A DNA stretch of 64,000 nt from Phytohabitans sp036906915 (GCF_036906915.1 NZ_JBAKHX010000018.1:43992-107991); one strand, 5' to 3'. Shown: positions 15,310-27,568, numbered from the stretch's first letter. Translations and numbers: made by a program. Notes: generated by a model not told the origin, from the sequence alone.

Positions 15310-16094
15310 GTGAGCGAGCTGGCGCCTTCAGCGCCGTGCGAGCGAGCGAACCATCAGGCACGCTGCGGTTGCTGATCCTGGGCGGCACAGGCGAGGCGCG
15401 GGAGCTGGCAGCGGCCGTGCCCGCCGGTCATGTCGTCACGTCGCTGGCGGGCCGGGTCAGCGCGCCCCGGTTGCCCGTGGGCGAGGTGCGAATCGGAGGC
15501 TTCGGCGGCCCGGAGGGCCTCGCCGCGTGGCTGGTCTGCGAACGTATCGACGCGGTGGTCGACGCGACGCACCCGTTCGCCCACCGGATCAGCGCGTCGG
15601 CACGGCAGGCGACCGCCGACCTCGAACTGCCGCTGCTGGCGCTGCACCGCCCCGGGTGGACCCCCGGGCCGGGCGACGACTGGCGCCGGGTGCCAAGCGT
15701 CGATGCGGCCGCCGCCGCGCTGCCGGAGCTCGGCGACCGGGTACTGCTCACGACCGGCCGGCAGAGCCTCGCGGCGTTCGCCGGCAACAGCGGGTGGTTC
15801 CTGATCCGCACCGTCGATCCGCCGTCACCGCCGCTTCCGTCACGGCACGAGATCGTGCTGGATCGCGGGCCCTACACCGTGGACGGCGAGACGGCGCTGA
15901 TGCGGGAGCACCGAATCAACGTGCTGGTCACCAAGGACAGCGGCGGCCCGCTGACCGCCGCGAAGCTCGCGGCCGCCCGCGAGCTAGGCCTGCCCGTGCT
16001 GATGGTCGACCGCCCCGCCCCGCCCGACGGGGTCCCCACGGTGGCGACCGTCGGCGAGGCGGTGGATTGGCTCAGGGATAACGCCGGGGTGTGA
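15306..16094 (+). CDS. cobK: Precorrin-6A reductase
   Basis: 262 residues if it starts at the GTG overlapping the preceding stop (GTGA); a second GTG at 15336 would give a start closer to the family norm. The core begins LRLLILGGTGEARELAA, with the NADPH-binding GGTGEA loop, and includes VVDATHPFAHRISASARQAT and VLLTTGRQSLAAFA, all typical of CobK/CbiJ. It reduces precorrin-6A to 6B with NADPH, just before CobL acts. The first 17 residues (SERAGAFSAVRASEPSG) come from a repeat-like DNA segment and may not be translated. Its last 23 bases overlap the end of the convergent cobIJ. Confidence 0.92.
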   Translation: MSERAGAFSAVRASEPSGTLRLLILGGTGEARELAAAVPAGHVVTSLAGRVSAPRLPVGEVRIGGFGGPEGLAAWLVCERIDAVVDATHPFAHRISASARQATADLELPLLALHRPGWTPGPGDDWRRVPSVDAAAAALPELGDRVLLTTGRQSLAAFAGNSGWFLIRTVDPPSPPLPSRHEIVLDRGPYTVDGETALMREHRINVLVTKDSGGPLTAAKLAAARELGLPVLMVDRPAPPDGVPTVATVGEAVDWLRDNAGV

Positions 16095-17562
16095 AAACGG
16101 CGCCGCCGGGCGCGAGCCGGGTCGTCGACGAGCCGACGATCAGCAGGCACCGCATGTCGATGCTGGACGGGTCGAGGTCGGCCAGGCGCACCACACGCAC
16201 GCTCTCCGCCGCTCCCCCGACGTCTCGGCCGACCACCACGGGCGTGTCGGGCGACCGGTGCTCCAGCAGCAGATCGCGCGCCTTCTCCACCTGCCACGTA
16301 CGCGTACGGGACGCCGGGTTGTAGATGGCGATGACGAGGTCGGCGTGGGCGGCGGCGGTGAGCCTGTCCACAATGGTGTCCCACGGCTTGAGCCGGTCGG
16401 ACAGCGACAGTACGCAGTAGTCGTGGCCCAGCGGCGCGCCCGCGCGGGAAGCCACCGCCTGCGCTGCTGTGAGCCCCGGCACCACCCGGACGGGCACGGC
16501 CTCGAAGTGCGGCTCGGCGGCTACCTCCAGCACGGCACTGGCCATGGCGAAGACACCCGGGTCGCCGGACGACACGACGGCCACCCGCGACCCGCCTCGC
16601 GCCAGGTCGAGCGCGAACGCCGCCCGCTCCGCCTCCACCCGGTTGTCGGACGGGTGCCGCTTCTGGCGGGGATTCGGGGGGACGCGGTCGAGGTACGGGC
16701 CGTAGCCGACCAGATCGTCCGCCTCGGCGAGGGCGGCCTGGGCCTCAGGTGTCAGCCACTCCCGCCCGGCTGGCCCGAGACCGACGACGACCACCTCACC
16801 GCGATCGCGCGATCGGGCGGGAGCCGGGACAGCGACCGGCGCCGCCGCCACCCGGCTGGGCAGCACGGCGACCGAGAAGTACGGCACCGACGAAGGATCC
16901 ACTTCGGACAGCGGTGCGACCCGTTCCCGGTCGGTGCTGGCACGCTCGACGTACCACGCCTCGTCGAGCCGTCCAGACTTGTCGAGCGCGTCCCGTACGG
17001 CCGGAAACGTGCGCCCCAGCTTGAGGATCGCGGCCGAGTCGGTGCCGGCGAGCCGCTCCGCGAGCACCTCCGGCGGGAGCGTGCCGGGCAGCACGGTCAG
17101 CACCTCGTCGCGCTCGACGAGTGGCCGACCCAGTGCCGCCGACGCGGCGCTCATCGACGTGACGCCGGGCACCACCTCGGTCTCGTACCGGTGCGCGAGC
17201 CGCTTGTGCATGTGCTGGTACGAACCGTAGAAGAACGGGTCGCCCTCGCACAGCACCACCACGTCCCGGCCGGCGTCGAGGTGGGCGGCCAGCCGCTCGG
17301 CGCAGTCGGCGTAGAACTCCTCGATCGCGCCGCGGTATCCACCGGGGTGGTCGGTCGTCTCGGTGGTGACCGGGTACACCAGCGCCTCTTCGATCTGGCC
17401 AGCCCGCAGGTAGGGCGCGGCCACCGAACGGGCGATGCTGCGGCCGTGGCGCGCGCAGTGGTAGGCAACCACGTCGGCGTCCGCGACGAGCCGCGCGGCC
17501 TTGACCGTCACCAGTTCCGGGTCGCCGGGCCCGAGCCCCACTCCCCACAGTCGACCGGCCAC
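16072..17562 (-). CDS. cobIJ: Fused precorrin-2 C20-methyltransferase / precorrin-3B C17-methyltransferase
   Basis: 496 residues from GTG at 17562, which follows the cobH stop by overlap (TAGTG). Residues 5-240 are CobI (GVGLGPGDPELVTVKA, VVLCEGDPFFYGSYQHMHKR, VPGVTSMSAASAALG). Residues about 256-496 are CobJ (VVVVGLGPAGREWLTPEA, VVSSGDPGVFAMASAVLE, YNPASRTRTWQ). The fusion therefore makes precorrin-3A and later the ring-contracted precorrin-4. CobI-CobJ fusions are well known in actinobacteria. It is the second gene of a cobH-cobIJ pair. Confidence 0.94.
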   Translation of the reverse strand: MAGRLWGVGLGPGDPELVTVKAARLVADADVVAYHCARHGRSIARSVAAPYLRAGQIEEALVYPVTTETTDHPGGYRGAIEEFYADCAERLAAHLDAGRDVVVLCEGDPFFYGSYQHMHKRLAHRYETEVVPGVTSMSAASAALGRPLVERDEVLTVLPGTLPPEVLAERLAGTDSAAILKLGRTFPAVRDALDKSGRLDEAWYVERASTDRERVAPLSEVDPSSVPYFSVAVLPSRVAAAPVAVPAPARSRDRGEVVVVGLGPAGREWLTPEAQAALAEADDLVGYGPYLDRVPPNPRQKRHPSDNRVEAERAAFALDLARGGSRVAVVSSGDPGVFAMASAVLEVAAEPHFEAVPVRVVPGLTAAQAVASRAGAPLGHDYCVLSLSDRLKPWDTIVDRLTAAAHADLVIAIYNPASRTRTWQVEKARDLLLEHRSPDTPVVVGRDVGGAAESVRVVRLADLDPSSIDMRCLLIVGSSTTRLAPGGAVFTPRRYP

Positions 17563-18182
17563 TACTCCTCCTCGCTCGCGATGGCGTTGATCGCCGCCGC
17601 CGTCATCGCGCTGCCGCCCCGCCGCCCGTGCACCACCAGGTGCGAAAGGTCGCTGGTCGCCAGCGCCACTTTGGACTCCGCCGCCCCGATGAACCCGACT
17701 GGTATGCCCAGCACCGCCGCCGGGCGACCGGCTCCTTCGGCCATCAACTCCAGCAGCCGAAACAGTGCGGTCGGCGCGTTTCCCACCGCCACGACCGACC
17801 CGGCGAGGCGGTCGCGCCACAACTCCAGTGCCGCCGCGCTGCGCGTGGTGCCGAGCCGCACGGCGAGGTCGGGCACGCGCGGGTCGCTCAGCGTGCACAC
17901 CACCTCGTTGTCCGCCGGCAGGCGCCGCCGGGTCACCCCGGCGGCGACCATCGCGGCGTCGCACAGGATGGGCGCTCCGGCCCGCAGCGCGGCCCGGCCG
18001 GCCGCGACCACGCCGGGTGACCAGGCCAGATCCTTGACCAGGTCGACCATCCCGCACGCGTGGATCATCCGGACCGCGACCCGTGCCACATCCTCCGGTA
18101 GCGCCGAAAGGTCGGCTTCGGCCCGGATGGTGGCGAACGAACGACGGTAAATCTCCGCGCCATCCTTGACGTAGCCGGTCAT
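17562..18182 (-). CDS. cobH: Precorrin-8X methylmutase
   Basis: 206 residues. It contains RMIHACGMVDLVKDL, in which His41 corresponds to the catalytic histidine of CobH, then GAPILCDAAMVAAGVTRRRLP and the C-terminal VGFIGAAESKVALATS and SHLVVHGRRGGSAMTAAAINA segments that form the hydrogenobyrinate site. It moves the C11 methyl to C12 to give hydrogenobyrinic acid. It overlaps cobIJ by one base and follows cobG by 61 bases, suggesting a cobG-cobH-cobIJ transcript. Confidence 0.95.
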   Translation of the reverse strand: MTGYVKDGAEIYRRSFATIRAEADLSALPEDVARVAVRMIHACGMVDLVKDLAWSPGVVAAGRAALRAGAPILCDAAMVAAGVTRRRLPADNEVVCTLSDPRVPDLAVRLGTTRSAAALELWRDRLAGSVVAVGNAPTALFRLLELMAEGAGRPAAVLGIPVGFIGAAESKVALATSDLSHLVVHGRRGGSAMTAAAINAIASEEE

Positions 18183-18243
18183 GCGCCGCCTCCCGCAGCC
18201 GGCCCGGAGTCGAGGGAGCGGGGGCGGGCGCCAGTTGTCAGGG

Positions 18244-19347
18244 TCATCGGCTTTCGTATCCGTCCTCTGTGGCCAGTATCAGCTCGTGCGCTCCGGTGGG
18301 GCGGCCGCAGGCGCGTTCGCAGCCGGCCCAGTGCACTGGCAGCGAGGGCGCCGGCCGCCCACCGTGGAAGGCCAGCGCGTCGGCACGCACGTCGGCCAGC
18401 GACCGGGCGCACCCGGGTCGCCCGGCGCAGGCGGTCACACCGGCCCACGGCGAGCCGCGCTCGACCGCGAGCCCCACCGCCGCCAGATTTTCCAAGAGCC
18501 CGGCGTCCGGCAGGTCGGCGACGACGACTCCTCGCCACGGCGTGACGCACACCGACGACTGTCCGGACAGGACAGCGATGTGATCCGGTGTGAGCCGACC
18601 CAGCGGCACGGCCGCGCCGATCGCGACGTGGCCGTCGACCTGGCGCACGGCACCGATCGGCGGGCGGCCGGCGACGCTCACCGACGCACCCACCGATCCG
18701 CCGAGGCGCCGCGCCACCCGTGCCGGGCCGTCGTCCAGTTCGGACAGTCGCCACTCGTCGCTCCGTTCGGCGAGAAACGCGTGCGCGGCGGCCAGCAGCA
18801 CCGGCACGGCCTCAGCTGGCGACACGCGCAGGCCGCTGTCGCGGCCGGCGAGCAGCACGGCGGCGCCGTGAATCGCGACGTCGGCGCCGAGTCCAGCGAC
18901 GTCACCGCGCCCGTCGTCGAGCGCGAACAAGAACCGCCCGGGAAGCTCGGCCAGCGCCGGATCCGCGCACAGGGCCCGGTCCAGCGCCGTCGTCAGCGGA
19001 CGCGCGTCTAGTACCCCGTGCCCGTCACGGCCGGTGAGCGGTGATGCCACGATGTTGCGTACCCGCTCATGGGTGTGCGACGGCAACAGGCCGACCTCCG
19101 ACAGCCGCGCGGCGAGCGCCGTCTCGGCGCCCGGCGCCAGGCCGCGGACCTGGAGGTTACCTCGGGAGGTGACTTCCAGGCCGCCACAGGCGGCGACGGC
19201 GGCGAGCTGCGCGCCGGTCAGCCACCCGCCGGGTATCCGCACGCGCGCGAGGCCGCCGTCGGCGGCGGCGTGCACCTGGAGCACGCCGGGGCACGCGTCG
19301 GCGCGATCGCGGCTTGGTGTGAGAGGGCTGACCACGGGCCGGAGCAT
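18244..19347 (-). CDS. cobG: Precorrin-3B synthase
   Basis: 367 residues from the ATG at 19347. It shows two ferredoxin-nitrite/sulfite-reductase-like halves and a siroheme-type [4Fe-4S] cysteine set near the end: Cys307 and Cys313 (CAGRPGC), then Cys343 and Cys347 (CERAC). CobG is the oxygen-dependent monooxygenase that converts precorrin-3A to 3B and defines the aerobic route. The frame stays open far upstream across cobN but loses CobG character; the chosen ATG gives a normal-length protein. Its control region is shared with the divergent cobN riboswitch. Confidence 0.92.
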   Translation of the reverse strand: MLRPVVSPLTPSRDRADACPGVLQVHAAADGGLARVRIPGGWLTGAQLAAVAACGGLEVTSRGNLQVRGLAPGAETALAARLSEVGLLPSHTHERVRNIVASPLTGRDGHGVLDARPLTTALDRALCADPALAELPGRFLFALDDGRGDVAGLGADVAIHGAAVLLAGRDSGLRVSPAEAVPVLLAAAHAFLAERSDEWRLSELDDGPARVARRLGGSVGASVSVAGRPPIGAVRQVDGHVAIGAAVPLGRLTPDHIAVLSGQSSVCVTPWRGVVVADLPDAGLLENLAAVGLAVERGSPWAGVTACAGRPGCARSLADVRADALAFHGGRPAPSLPVHWAGCERACGRPTGAHELILATEDGYESR

Positions 19348-19375
19348 ACGACCCGCTAAGCTGGCGGGCGCAACC

Positions 19376-19474
19376 CGCGGCGACAAGCGGAGGAAGCCGG
19401 TGCGAGTCCGGTGCGGTCCCGCCACTGTCACCGAGAGCCACGGTTCTCGGAAGCCAGACACTCCCGTCGCCGCG
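19376..19474 (+). promoter_or_regulatory. Cobalamin riboswitch controlling cobN
   Basis: The aptamer is closed by a perfect 9-base stem (CGCGGCGAC 19376-19384 with GTCGCCGCG 19466-19474). Inside are GAGGAAGCCGGTGCGAGTCC, the CCCGCCACTGTC B12 box and GGAAGCCAGACACT, all canonical. Downstream, CCGAGA (19485-19490) pairs with TCTCGG (19497-19502), whose last two bases are the first of the GGAGGGGAG ribosome site, implying translational control of cobN (GTG at 19519). Confidence 0.95.
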
Positions 19475-19518
19475 TTCCTACTGACCGAGACGAGGATCTC
19501 GGAGGGGAGCCGTGCCGC

Positions 19519-23034
<3,516 letters not shown>

Positions 23035-23202
23035 CTACTCGGTGGCGGTCAGGTATGGCCAGGCGCCCTCCAGGGCCGCCCGTGCCAGCCGCTCACGCTG
23101 CTCGTAGGTGATTTCGACACCAGCCGCATCCGCTTCGGCGGCGAGCGCGTTGGCGGCGACCGAGATGGCGATCTCTGATGGCCTATCGGGAATCGTGGTC
23201 AC
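23035..23202 (-). CDS. 55-residue hypothetical protein at the end of the chelatase operon
   Basis: GTG start at 23202 preceded by CGGAGGAGC, a strong ribosome site 6-7 bases away. The peptide begins MTTIPDRPSEIAISVAANAL and continues into an alanine-rich helix, EADAAGVEITYEQRERLARA, ending ALEGAWPYLTATE. It looks like a small soluble two-helix protein. It converges on cobN with no gap (stops adjacent at 23034/23035) and lies 92 bases after the phosphoribosyltransferase gene, so it is probably the last gene of the riboswitch-2 operon. No family is recognised. Confidence 0.65.
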   Translation of the reverse strand: MTTIPDRPSEIAISVAANALAAEADAAGVEITYEQRERLARAALEGAWPYLTATE

Positions 23203-23294
23203 GGTGGGGCTCCTCCGTTCGCGGGAGTTTGTGTGATCGCACTATCTCGCGCTCAAGAGCGTTGGCACATCCCGCCCAAGGCGGTGGAAAAACC

Positions 23295-23747
23295 TCAAGA
23301 CCACGGAAAGTTGATCCACAGTTCAGTGCGACGCCACACGTACTCGCACCTCACCTGGGTGTGTGGCTTCTCGTACAGCACCGCGCAGCGCACGTCGGCG
23401 ACGTGCTCGCCGCAGAAGTCGTGTACCAGCTTGAGCGTCGCGCCGGTGTCGGCGACGTCGTCGGCGATGAGCACCCGCGAGCCCGCCAGGTCGACTGCCT
23501 GAGGCACCGGCGGCAGCATGACCGGCATCGGCAGCCGCTCGTCGACGCCGGTGTAGAACTCCACGTTCATCACGTGGACGTTCTTGACGTTCAGGGCGTA
23601 CGCCAGCGACCCCGCCAGAAACAGGCCACCGCGGGCGATACCCAGGATCAGGTCGGGCCGGAACCCGTCGGCCGCGACCTGGGCGGCCAGCTCGTAGCCG
23701 GCACCGCCGAACGTCGCCCAGTCGAGATCCTCGCGCTCTTCGGTCAT
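23295..23747 (-). CDS. Phosphoribosyltransferase-domain protein
   Basis: 150 residues with a type I PRTase fold. The PRPP loop VLIADDVADTGATLKLV (DDVADTGAT at 96-104) and the IARGGLFLAGSLAYALNVKN segment resemble hypoxanthine/xanthine-type enzymes. It is not related to CobT, which belongs to a different fold. The start overlaps the cobB stop (ATGA), so it is translationally coupled inside the cobalamin operon. Its substrate is unknown: purine salvage or a role with a lower-ligand precursor are both guesses. Confidence 0.82.
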   Translation of the reverse strand: MTEEREDLDWATFGGAGYELAAQVAADGFRPDLILGIARGGLFLAGSLAYALNVKNVHVMNVEFYTGVDERLPMPVMLPPVPQAVDLAGSRVLIADDVADTGATLKLVHDFCGEHVADVRCAVLYEKPHTQVRCEYVWRRTELWINFPWS

Positions 23748-25081
23748 GGGGCAACCTTAAGAGCCGCGCCCACCAGGCTGCGCGGGATGTCCGGGTGGCC
23801 GGCCCAGTGCAGGTGCAGGTACGAAGCGTGCACACCGGCTGTGACGAAGCCCTCCGGTGCGGCGCCGCGCCACGCCCACGCCGGCGTGGTGCCCGCGCGC
23901 GGTGTGACGGCCGTGCGATGGAACTCGTGGCCGGTAACCCGGGTGCCGGCCGGTGCCAGCGCGCTGTCCGACAGGGCCGCCGCGTCGCGGTAGCCGAGCG
24001 TGAGCCGGTCGGTCATCACCGCGTCCGCGTCCAGCACCCCGCACATCGGGGCGCCGTCGAGGCTGCGGCTCAGCCAGAGCAGACCCGCGCATTCGGCCGC
24101 TATCGGCGCTCCGGTCGCGGCGAGGGCGGCCACCGCGGCGCGCAGCGGGGCGTTGGCGGCGAGCCGGTCGGCGTACACCTCGGGGAAGCCGCCACCGACG
24201 ACCAGCGCCCGTGTGCCGGGCGGCAGCGCCTCGTCACGCAGCGGGTCCACAGTGGCCACGTCGGCGCCCGCCCCGTGTAACAGCTCGACCGTTTCGGTGT
24301 ACCCGAAGGTGAAGGCCGGTCCGCCGGCGACCGCGACCAGCGGACGGCCCGGGACCGGATCCAGAGCCGGCGACCACGGTGCGGCGTCAAGCGGTGGTGC
24401 GGCCCGCGCCACCGCTCCGACCGCGTCCAGGTCCACACCGGACGCCACGAGAGCCGCCAGCGCGGCCACCGACGCCTTCGCCTCCGCGGATCGTTCGGCG
24501 ACCGGCACCAGGCCGAGGTGCCGCGACGGCGCGGCCACCGCTCCGTGCCGGCGCAGTGCACCGAGCACTGGTACGCCGACCTCCTCGCAGGCGTCGCGAA
24601 GGATGTTTTCGTGGCGCTCGGAGCCGACCCGGTTGAGGATGACGCCCGCGATCCGCACCTGCCCGAACGACCGGAACCCGTGCACCAGCGCCGCCACCGA
24701 GCGCCCCTGCGCGGACGCGTCGACCACCAGCAGCACCGGTGCCCGCAGCAGCGCGGCCACATGCGCCGTCGAGCCGAAGTCTCCAGCGCCTGTGCGGCCG
24801 TCGTACAGGCCCATCACGCCCTCGACGACGGCGAGATCGGCGCCCGCGCTGCCGTGCGCGAACAGCGGCCCGATCAACTCCTCCCCCACCAGCACCGGGT
24901 CGAGGTTGCGACCCGACCGGCCGGCTGCCAGTGCGTGGTAACCGGGGTCGATGAAGTCGGGGCCAACCTTGAAGCCGGCGACCCGCGTCCCGCGCCCGGC
25001 GAACGCGGCCAGCAGCCCCGTAGCGACCGTCGTCTTGCCGTGGCCCGACGCGGGTGCCGCGACGACGACCCGGGCTACCAC
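23744..25081 (-). CDS. cobB: Cobyrinate / hydrogenobyrinate a,c-diamide synthase
   Basis: 445 residues from GTG at 25081. An N-terminal dethiobiotin-synthetase-like ATPase with P-loop ASGHGKTT (11-18) and VEGVMGLYDG (86-95) is followed by a C-terminal class I glutamine amidotransferase-like domain with the catalytic Cys331 in AAECAGLLWL. CobB amidates the a and c side chains using glutamine and ATP. The gene overlaps the end of cobO by 7 bases and the phosphoribosyltransferase start by 4. The start is inferred from homology and this tight packing. Confidence 0.94.
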   Translation of the reverse strand: MVARVVVAAPASGHGKTTVATGLLAAFAGRGTRVAGFKVGPDFIDPGYHALAAGRSGRNLDPVLVGEELIGPLFAHGSAGADLAVVEGVMGLYDGRTGAGDFGSTAHVAALLRAPVLLVVDASAQGRSVAALVHGFRSFGQVRIAGVILNRVGSERHENILRDACEEVGVPVLGALRRHGAVAAPSRHLGLVPVAERSAEAKASVAALAALVASGVDLDAVGAVARAAPPLDAAPWSPALDPVPGRPLVAVAGGPAFTFGYTETVELLHGAGADVATVDPLRDEALPPGTRALVVGGGFPEVYADRLAANAPLRAAVAALAATGAPIAAECAGLLWLSRSLDGAPMCGVLDADAVMTDRLTLGYRDAAALSDSALAPAGTRVTGHEFHRTAVTPRAGTTPAWAWRGAAPEGFVTAGVHASYLHLHWAGHPDIPRSLVGAALKVAP

Positions 25082-25677
25082 TCGATCCCTTGCTGGCCCT
25101 TGCGGCCCGCGTCCATCGGGTGCTTGACCTTGGCCATGTCGGTGACCAGGTCGGCCAGGTCGACCAGGCCAGCGGGCGCGTCCCGGCCGGTGACGACCAC
25201 GTGCTGGCCACCCGGACGGTCGCGCAGCGTCGCGACGACGTCGGCCACGTCGACCCAACCCCACTTCATCGGGTACGTGAATTCGTCGAGCACGTAGAAC
25301 CGATAGGTTTCGGCGGCCAGGTCGCGTTTGATCTGCGCCCAGCCCTCGGCCGCCTCGGCGGCGTGGTCGCGTTCGGTGCCGGGGCGCCGGATCCACGACC
25401 AGCCCTCGCCCATCTTGTGCCACGTGACGTGGCCACCCTTGCCGGTCTCGCCGAGCGCCCGAAGGGCCGACTCTTCACCGACCTTCCACTTCGGACTCTT
25501 CACGAACTGGTAGACCACGATCGGCCAGCCGGCGCTCCACGCCCGCAACGCCATCCCGAACGCCGCCGTCGACTTCCCTTTGCCGTGTCCGGTGTGGACG
25601 GCCAGTACCGGCTGTCGTCGGCGCTCGCGGGTGGTGAGCCCGTCGTCCGGCACCGTCTCCGGCTTCCCTTGCGGCAT
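25075..25677 (-). CDS. cobO: Cob(I)yrinic acid a,c-diamide adenosyltransferase
   Basis: 200 residues. The P-loop GHGKGKST (30-37) and the CobO-type run FYVLDEFTYPMKWGWVDVAD are present, as is VVVTGRDAPAGLVDLADLVTD. It transfers the adenosyl group of ATP to cob(I)yrinate diamide. It follows the chelatase gene by 16 bases and is overlapped by cobB, so the three form one transcript under the riboswitch at 27.6-27.7 kb. Confidence 0.95.
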   Translation of the reverse strand: MPQGKPETVPDDGLTTRERRRQPVLAVHTGHGKGKSTAAFGMALRAWSAGWPIVVYQFVKSPKWKVGEESALRALGETGKGGHVTWHKMGEGWSWIRRPGTERDHAAEAAEGWAQIKRDLAAETYRFYVLDEFTYPMKWGWVDVADVVATLRDRPGGQHVVVTGRDAPAGLVDLADLVTDMAKVKHPMDAGRKGQQGIEW

Positions 25678-25693
25678 CAACGATCCCTTCCGA

Positions 25694-27568
25694 TCATGCG
25701 GCGCGACGCAGCGTGGTCGCGGACAGGTCCTCCAGGCGCAGGCAATCGGCCCCAAGTGCGGCGGCCAGGCGCCGTGCCAGACCCAGCCGCACCGGCCCGG
25801 CCTCGCAGTCGATGACCACCGCCGCGGTGCCGCCGAGCTCCGCCACCACGGCCAGCGGATCGGGGCCGGCGGTGGCCCTCCCGTCCGTGACGAGCACGAG
25901 GAGCGGCCGGCGGCGCGGGTCGCGGCGGCGCTCGGTGCGCAGCGTGGTCGCCGCCGCGCGCAAGCCGGCCGCGAGCGGCGTGCGCCCACCGGTGCGCAGT
26001 TCGGCCAGCCGCACCACGCCCACCTCGTGACTGGACGTCGGCGGCAGCACCTCTTCGGCTCCGGCACCCCGAAAGGTGATCATGCCCACCCGGTCACGCC
26101 GCTGATACGCGTCGCGCAGCAGCGACAGCACCGCCGTCTTGACGGTGCGCATCCGCTGCCGCGCCGCCATGGAGCCGGAGGCGTCGACCACGAAGAGCAC
26201 GAGATTGCCTTCCCGACCCATGTGCACGGCCTCGCGCAGGTCTCCACGATGGACGGTGCGGCTGCCGCGCGCGGTGGCGGCTCTCAGGGTCGCGGGCAGA
26301 TGCACGGGAGCGCTTTCCGCGCGGGGCAGCCGCGCGCCGACCACGCGGCCGCGCGCGGCATACGCGGCGGAGCGCCGCCCGGTGTGCGCCCGCTGACCGG
26401 TCTTCGGGAGCGTGAGCACCTTCGGTTTGTATGGCGTCCCCGGCGCCGACGCCGGCTTGGTGGGCGCCCCCTCCCCATCAGCCGCATCGGGACGCGGTGC
26501 GCCTCCACCTCCACCACCGTCGTCCGGCCCGTCATCCCGGGTGTCATCCGGCGTGTTCTCGGCCGCGTCCAGCGCGTCCTCCAACGCCTGCTCGTCCGTC
26601 CCCGGCGGATCGAGCGGGTCACGGCGGCGCCGGTGTGGCAGGGCCAGACGCGCCGCCTCCCGCACCTCCTCGGCGGTCACCTCGGCACGCCCGTGCCACG
26701 CCGCGAGCGTGAGCGCGGCGCGTGCCACCACGATGTCGGCCCGCAGCCCGTCCACCCCGTACGCCAGGCAGAGGCGCGCGATCCGGTCGAGCTCGGCGTC
26801 GGGCAGCACCACGCCGGGCAGCCGCGACCGCGCGGCCCTGATCCGCTCCCCGAGCGTCGCGTCGGCAGCCGCCCACCGGGCCGCGAACCCGTCCGGGTCC
26901 GCGTCGTAGGCGAGCCGCCGGCGCACCACCTCGACGCGCGGTGCCGGCTCGGTGGGCGCCCCGACGGACACCACGAGGCCGAAGCGGTCGACGAGCTGCG
27001 GGCGCGGCTCACCCTCCTCCGGATTCATCGTGCCGACGAGCAGGAACCGCGCCGCGTGCTTCACCGACACCCCGTCGCGCTCGACGTGGGCGCGTCCCAT
27101 CGCGGCGGCGTCCAGCAGCAGGTCTACCAGGTGGTCCGGGAGCAGGTTCACCTCGTCCACATAGAGCAGTCCACGATGGGCGGTGGCGAGCAGCCCAGGC
27201 TCGTACGCCTTGACGCCGTCGGCGAGCGCGCGCTGGATGTCGAGCGTGCCCACGACCCTGTCTTCGGTCGCGCCAACCGGCAGCTCGACGAGCGCGGCAC
27301 GGCGCGTGCGGGCCGCGACGCCGGAGGGGTGCGGCCCGTCCGGACACTCCGGGTCGGGCGCCACCGGGTCGCAGGCGAACCGGCACGGCGTGACGACGTC
27401 CAGCTCCGGCAGCAACCCGGCGAGCGCGCGGACCACGGTCGACTTCGCGGTCCCCTTCTCGCCCCGCACGAGCACTCCCCCGATCGCGGGATTGGTTGCG
27501 GTCAGCAGGAGTGCGGTGCGCAGGTCGTCGAGGCCGACGACGGCTGAGAACGGGTATGGCGCGGGCAT
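25694..27568 (-). CDS. Cobaltochelatase-type AAA+/VWA fusion (ChlI-ChlD-like)
   Basis: 624 residues. The N-terminal AAA+ module has Walker A GEKGTAKST (36-44) and a Walker B strand LLYVDEVNLL (134-143). An acidic, glycine/proline-rich linker (about 335-385) leads to a C-terminal von Willebrand A domain with the MIDAS DASGS at 462-466. This is the magnesium-chelatase I+D arrangement that many bacteria use with CobN in place of CobS/CobT. With cobO and cobB in the same operon and a cobalamin riboswitch in front, cobalt insertion is much more likely than magnesium insertion. Confidence 0.93.
   Translation of the reverse strand: MPAPYPFSAVVGLDDLRTALLLTATNPAIGGVLVRGEKGTAKSTVVRALAGLLPELDVVTPCRFACDPVAPDPECPDGPHPSGVAARTRRAALVELPVGATEDRVVGTLDIQRALADGVKAYEPGLLATAHRGLLYVDEVNLLPDHLVDLLLDAAAMGRAHVERDGVSVKHAARFLLVGTMNPEEGEPRPQLVDRFGLVVSVGAPTEPAPRVEVVRRRLAYDADPDGFAARWAAADATLGERIRAARSRLPGVVLPDAELDRIARLCLAYGVDGLRADIVVARAALTLAAWHGRAEVTAEEVREAARLALPHRRRRDPLDPPGTDEQALEDALDAAENTPDDTRDDGPDDGGGGGGAPRPDAADGEGAPTKPASAPGTPYKPKVLTLPKTGQRAHTGRRSAAYAARGRVVGARLPRAESAPVHLPATLRAATARGSRTVHRGDLREAVHMGREGNLVLFVVDASGSMAARQRMRTVKTAVLSLLRDAYQRRDRVGMITFRGAGAEEVLPPTSSHEVGVVRLAELRTGGRTPLAAGLRAAATTLRTERRRDPRRRPLLVLVTDGRATAGPDPLAVVAELGGTAAVVIDCEAGPVRLGLARRLAAALGADCLRLEDLSATTLRRAA

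Noticed and set aside
16258..18150. 630-codon plus-strand frame over cobIJ and cobH
   Set aside because: Arginine-rich low-complexity peptide with no domain; the minus-strand genes are unambiguous.
25580..27547. 655-codon plus-strand frame over the chelatase gene
   Set aside because: Antisense shadow of the AAA+/VWA fusion, which has all motifs in order on the minus strand.
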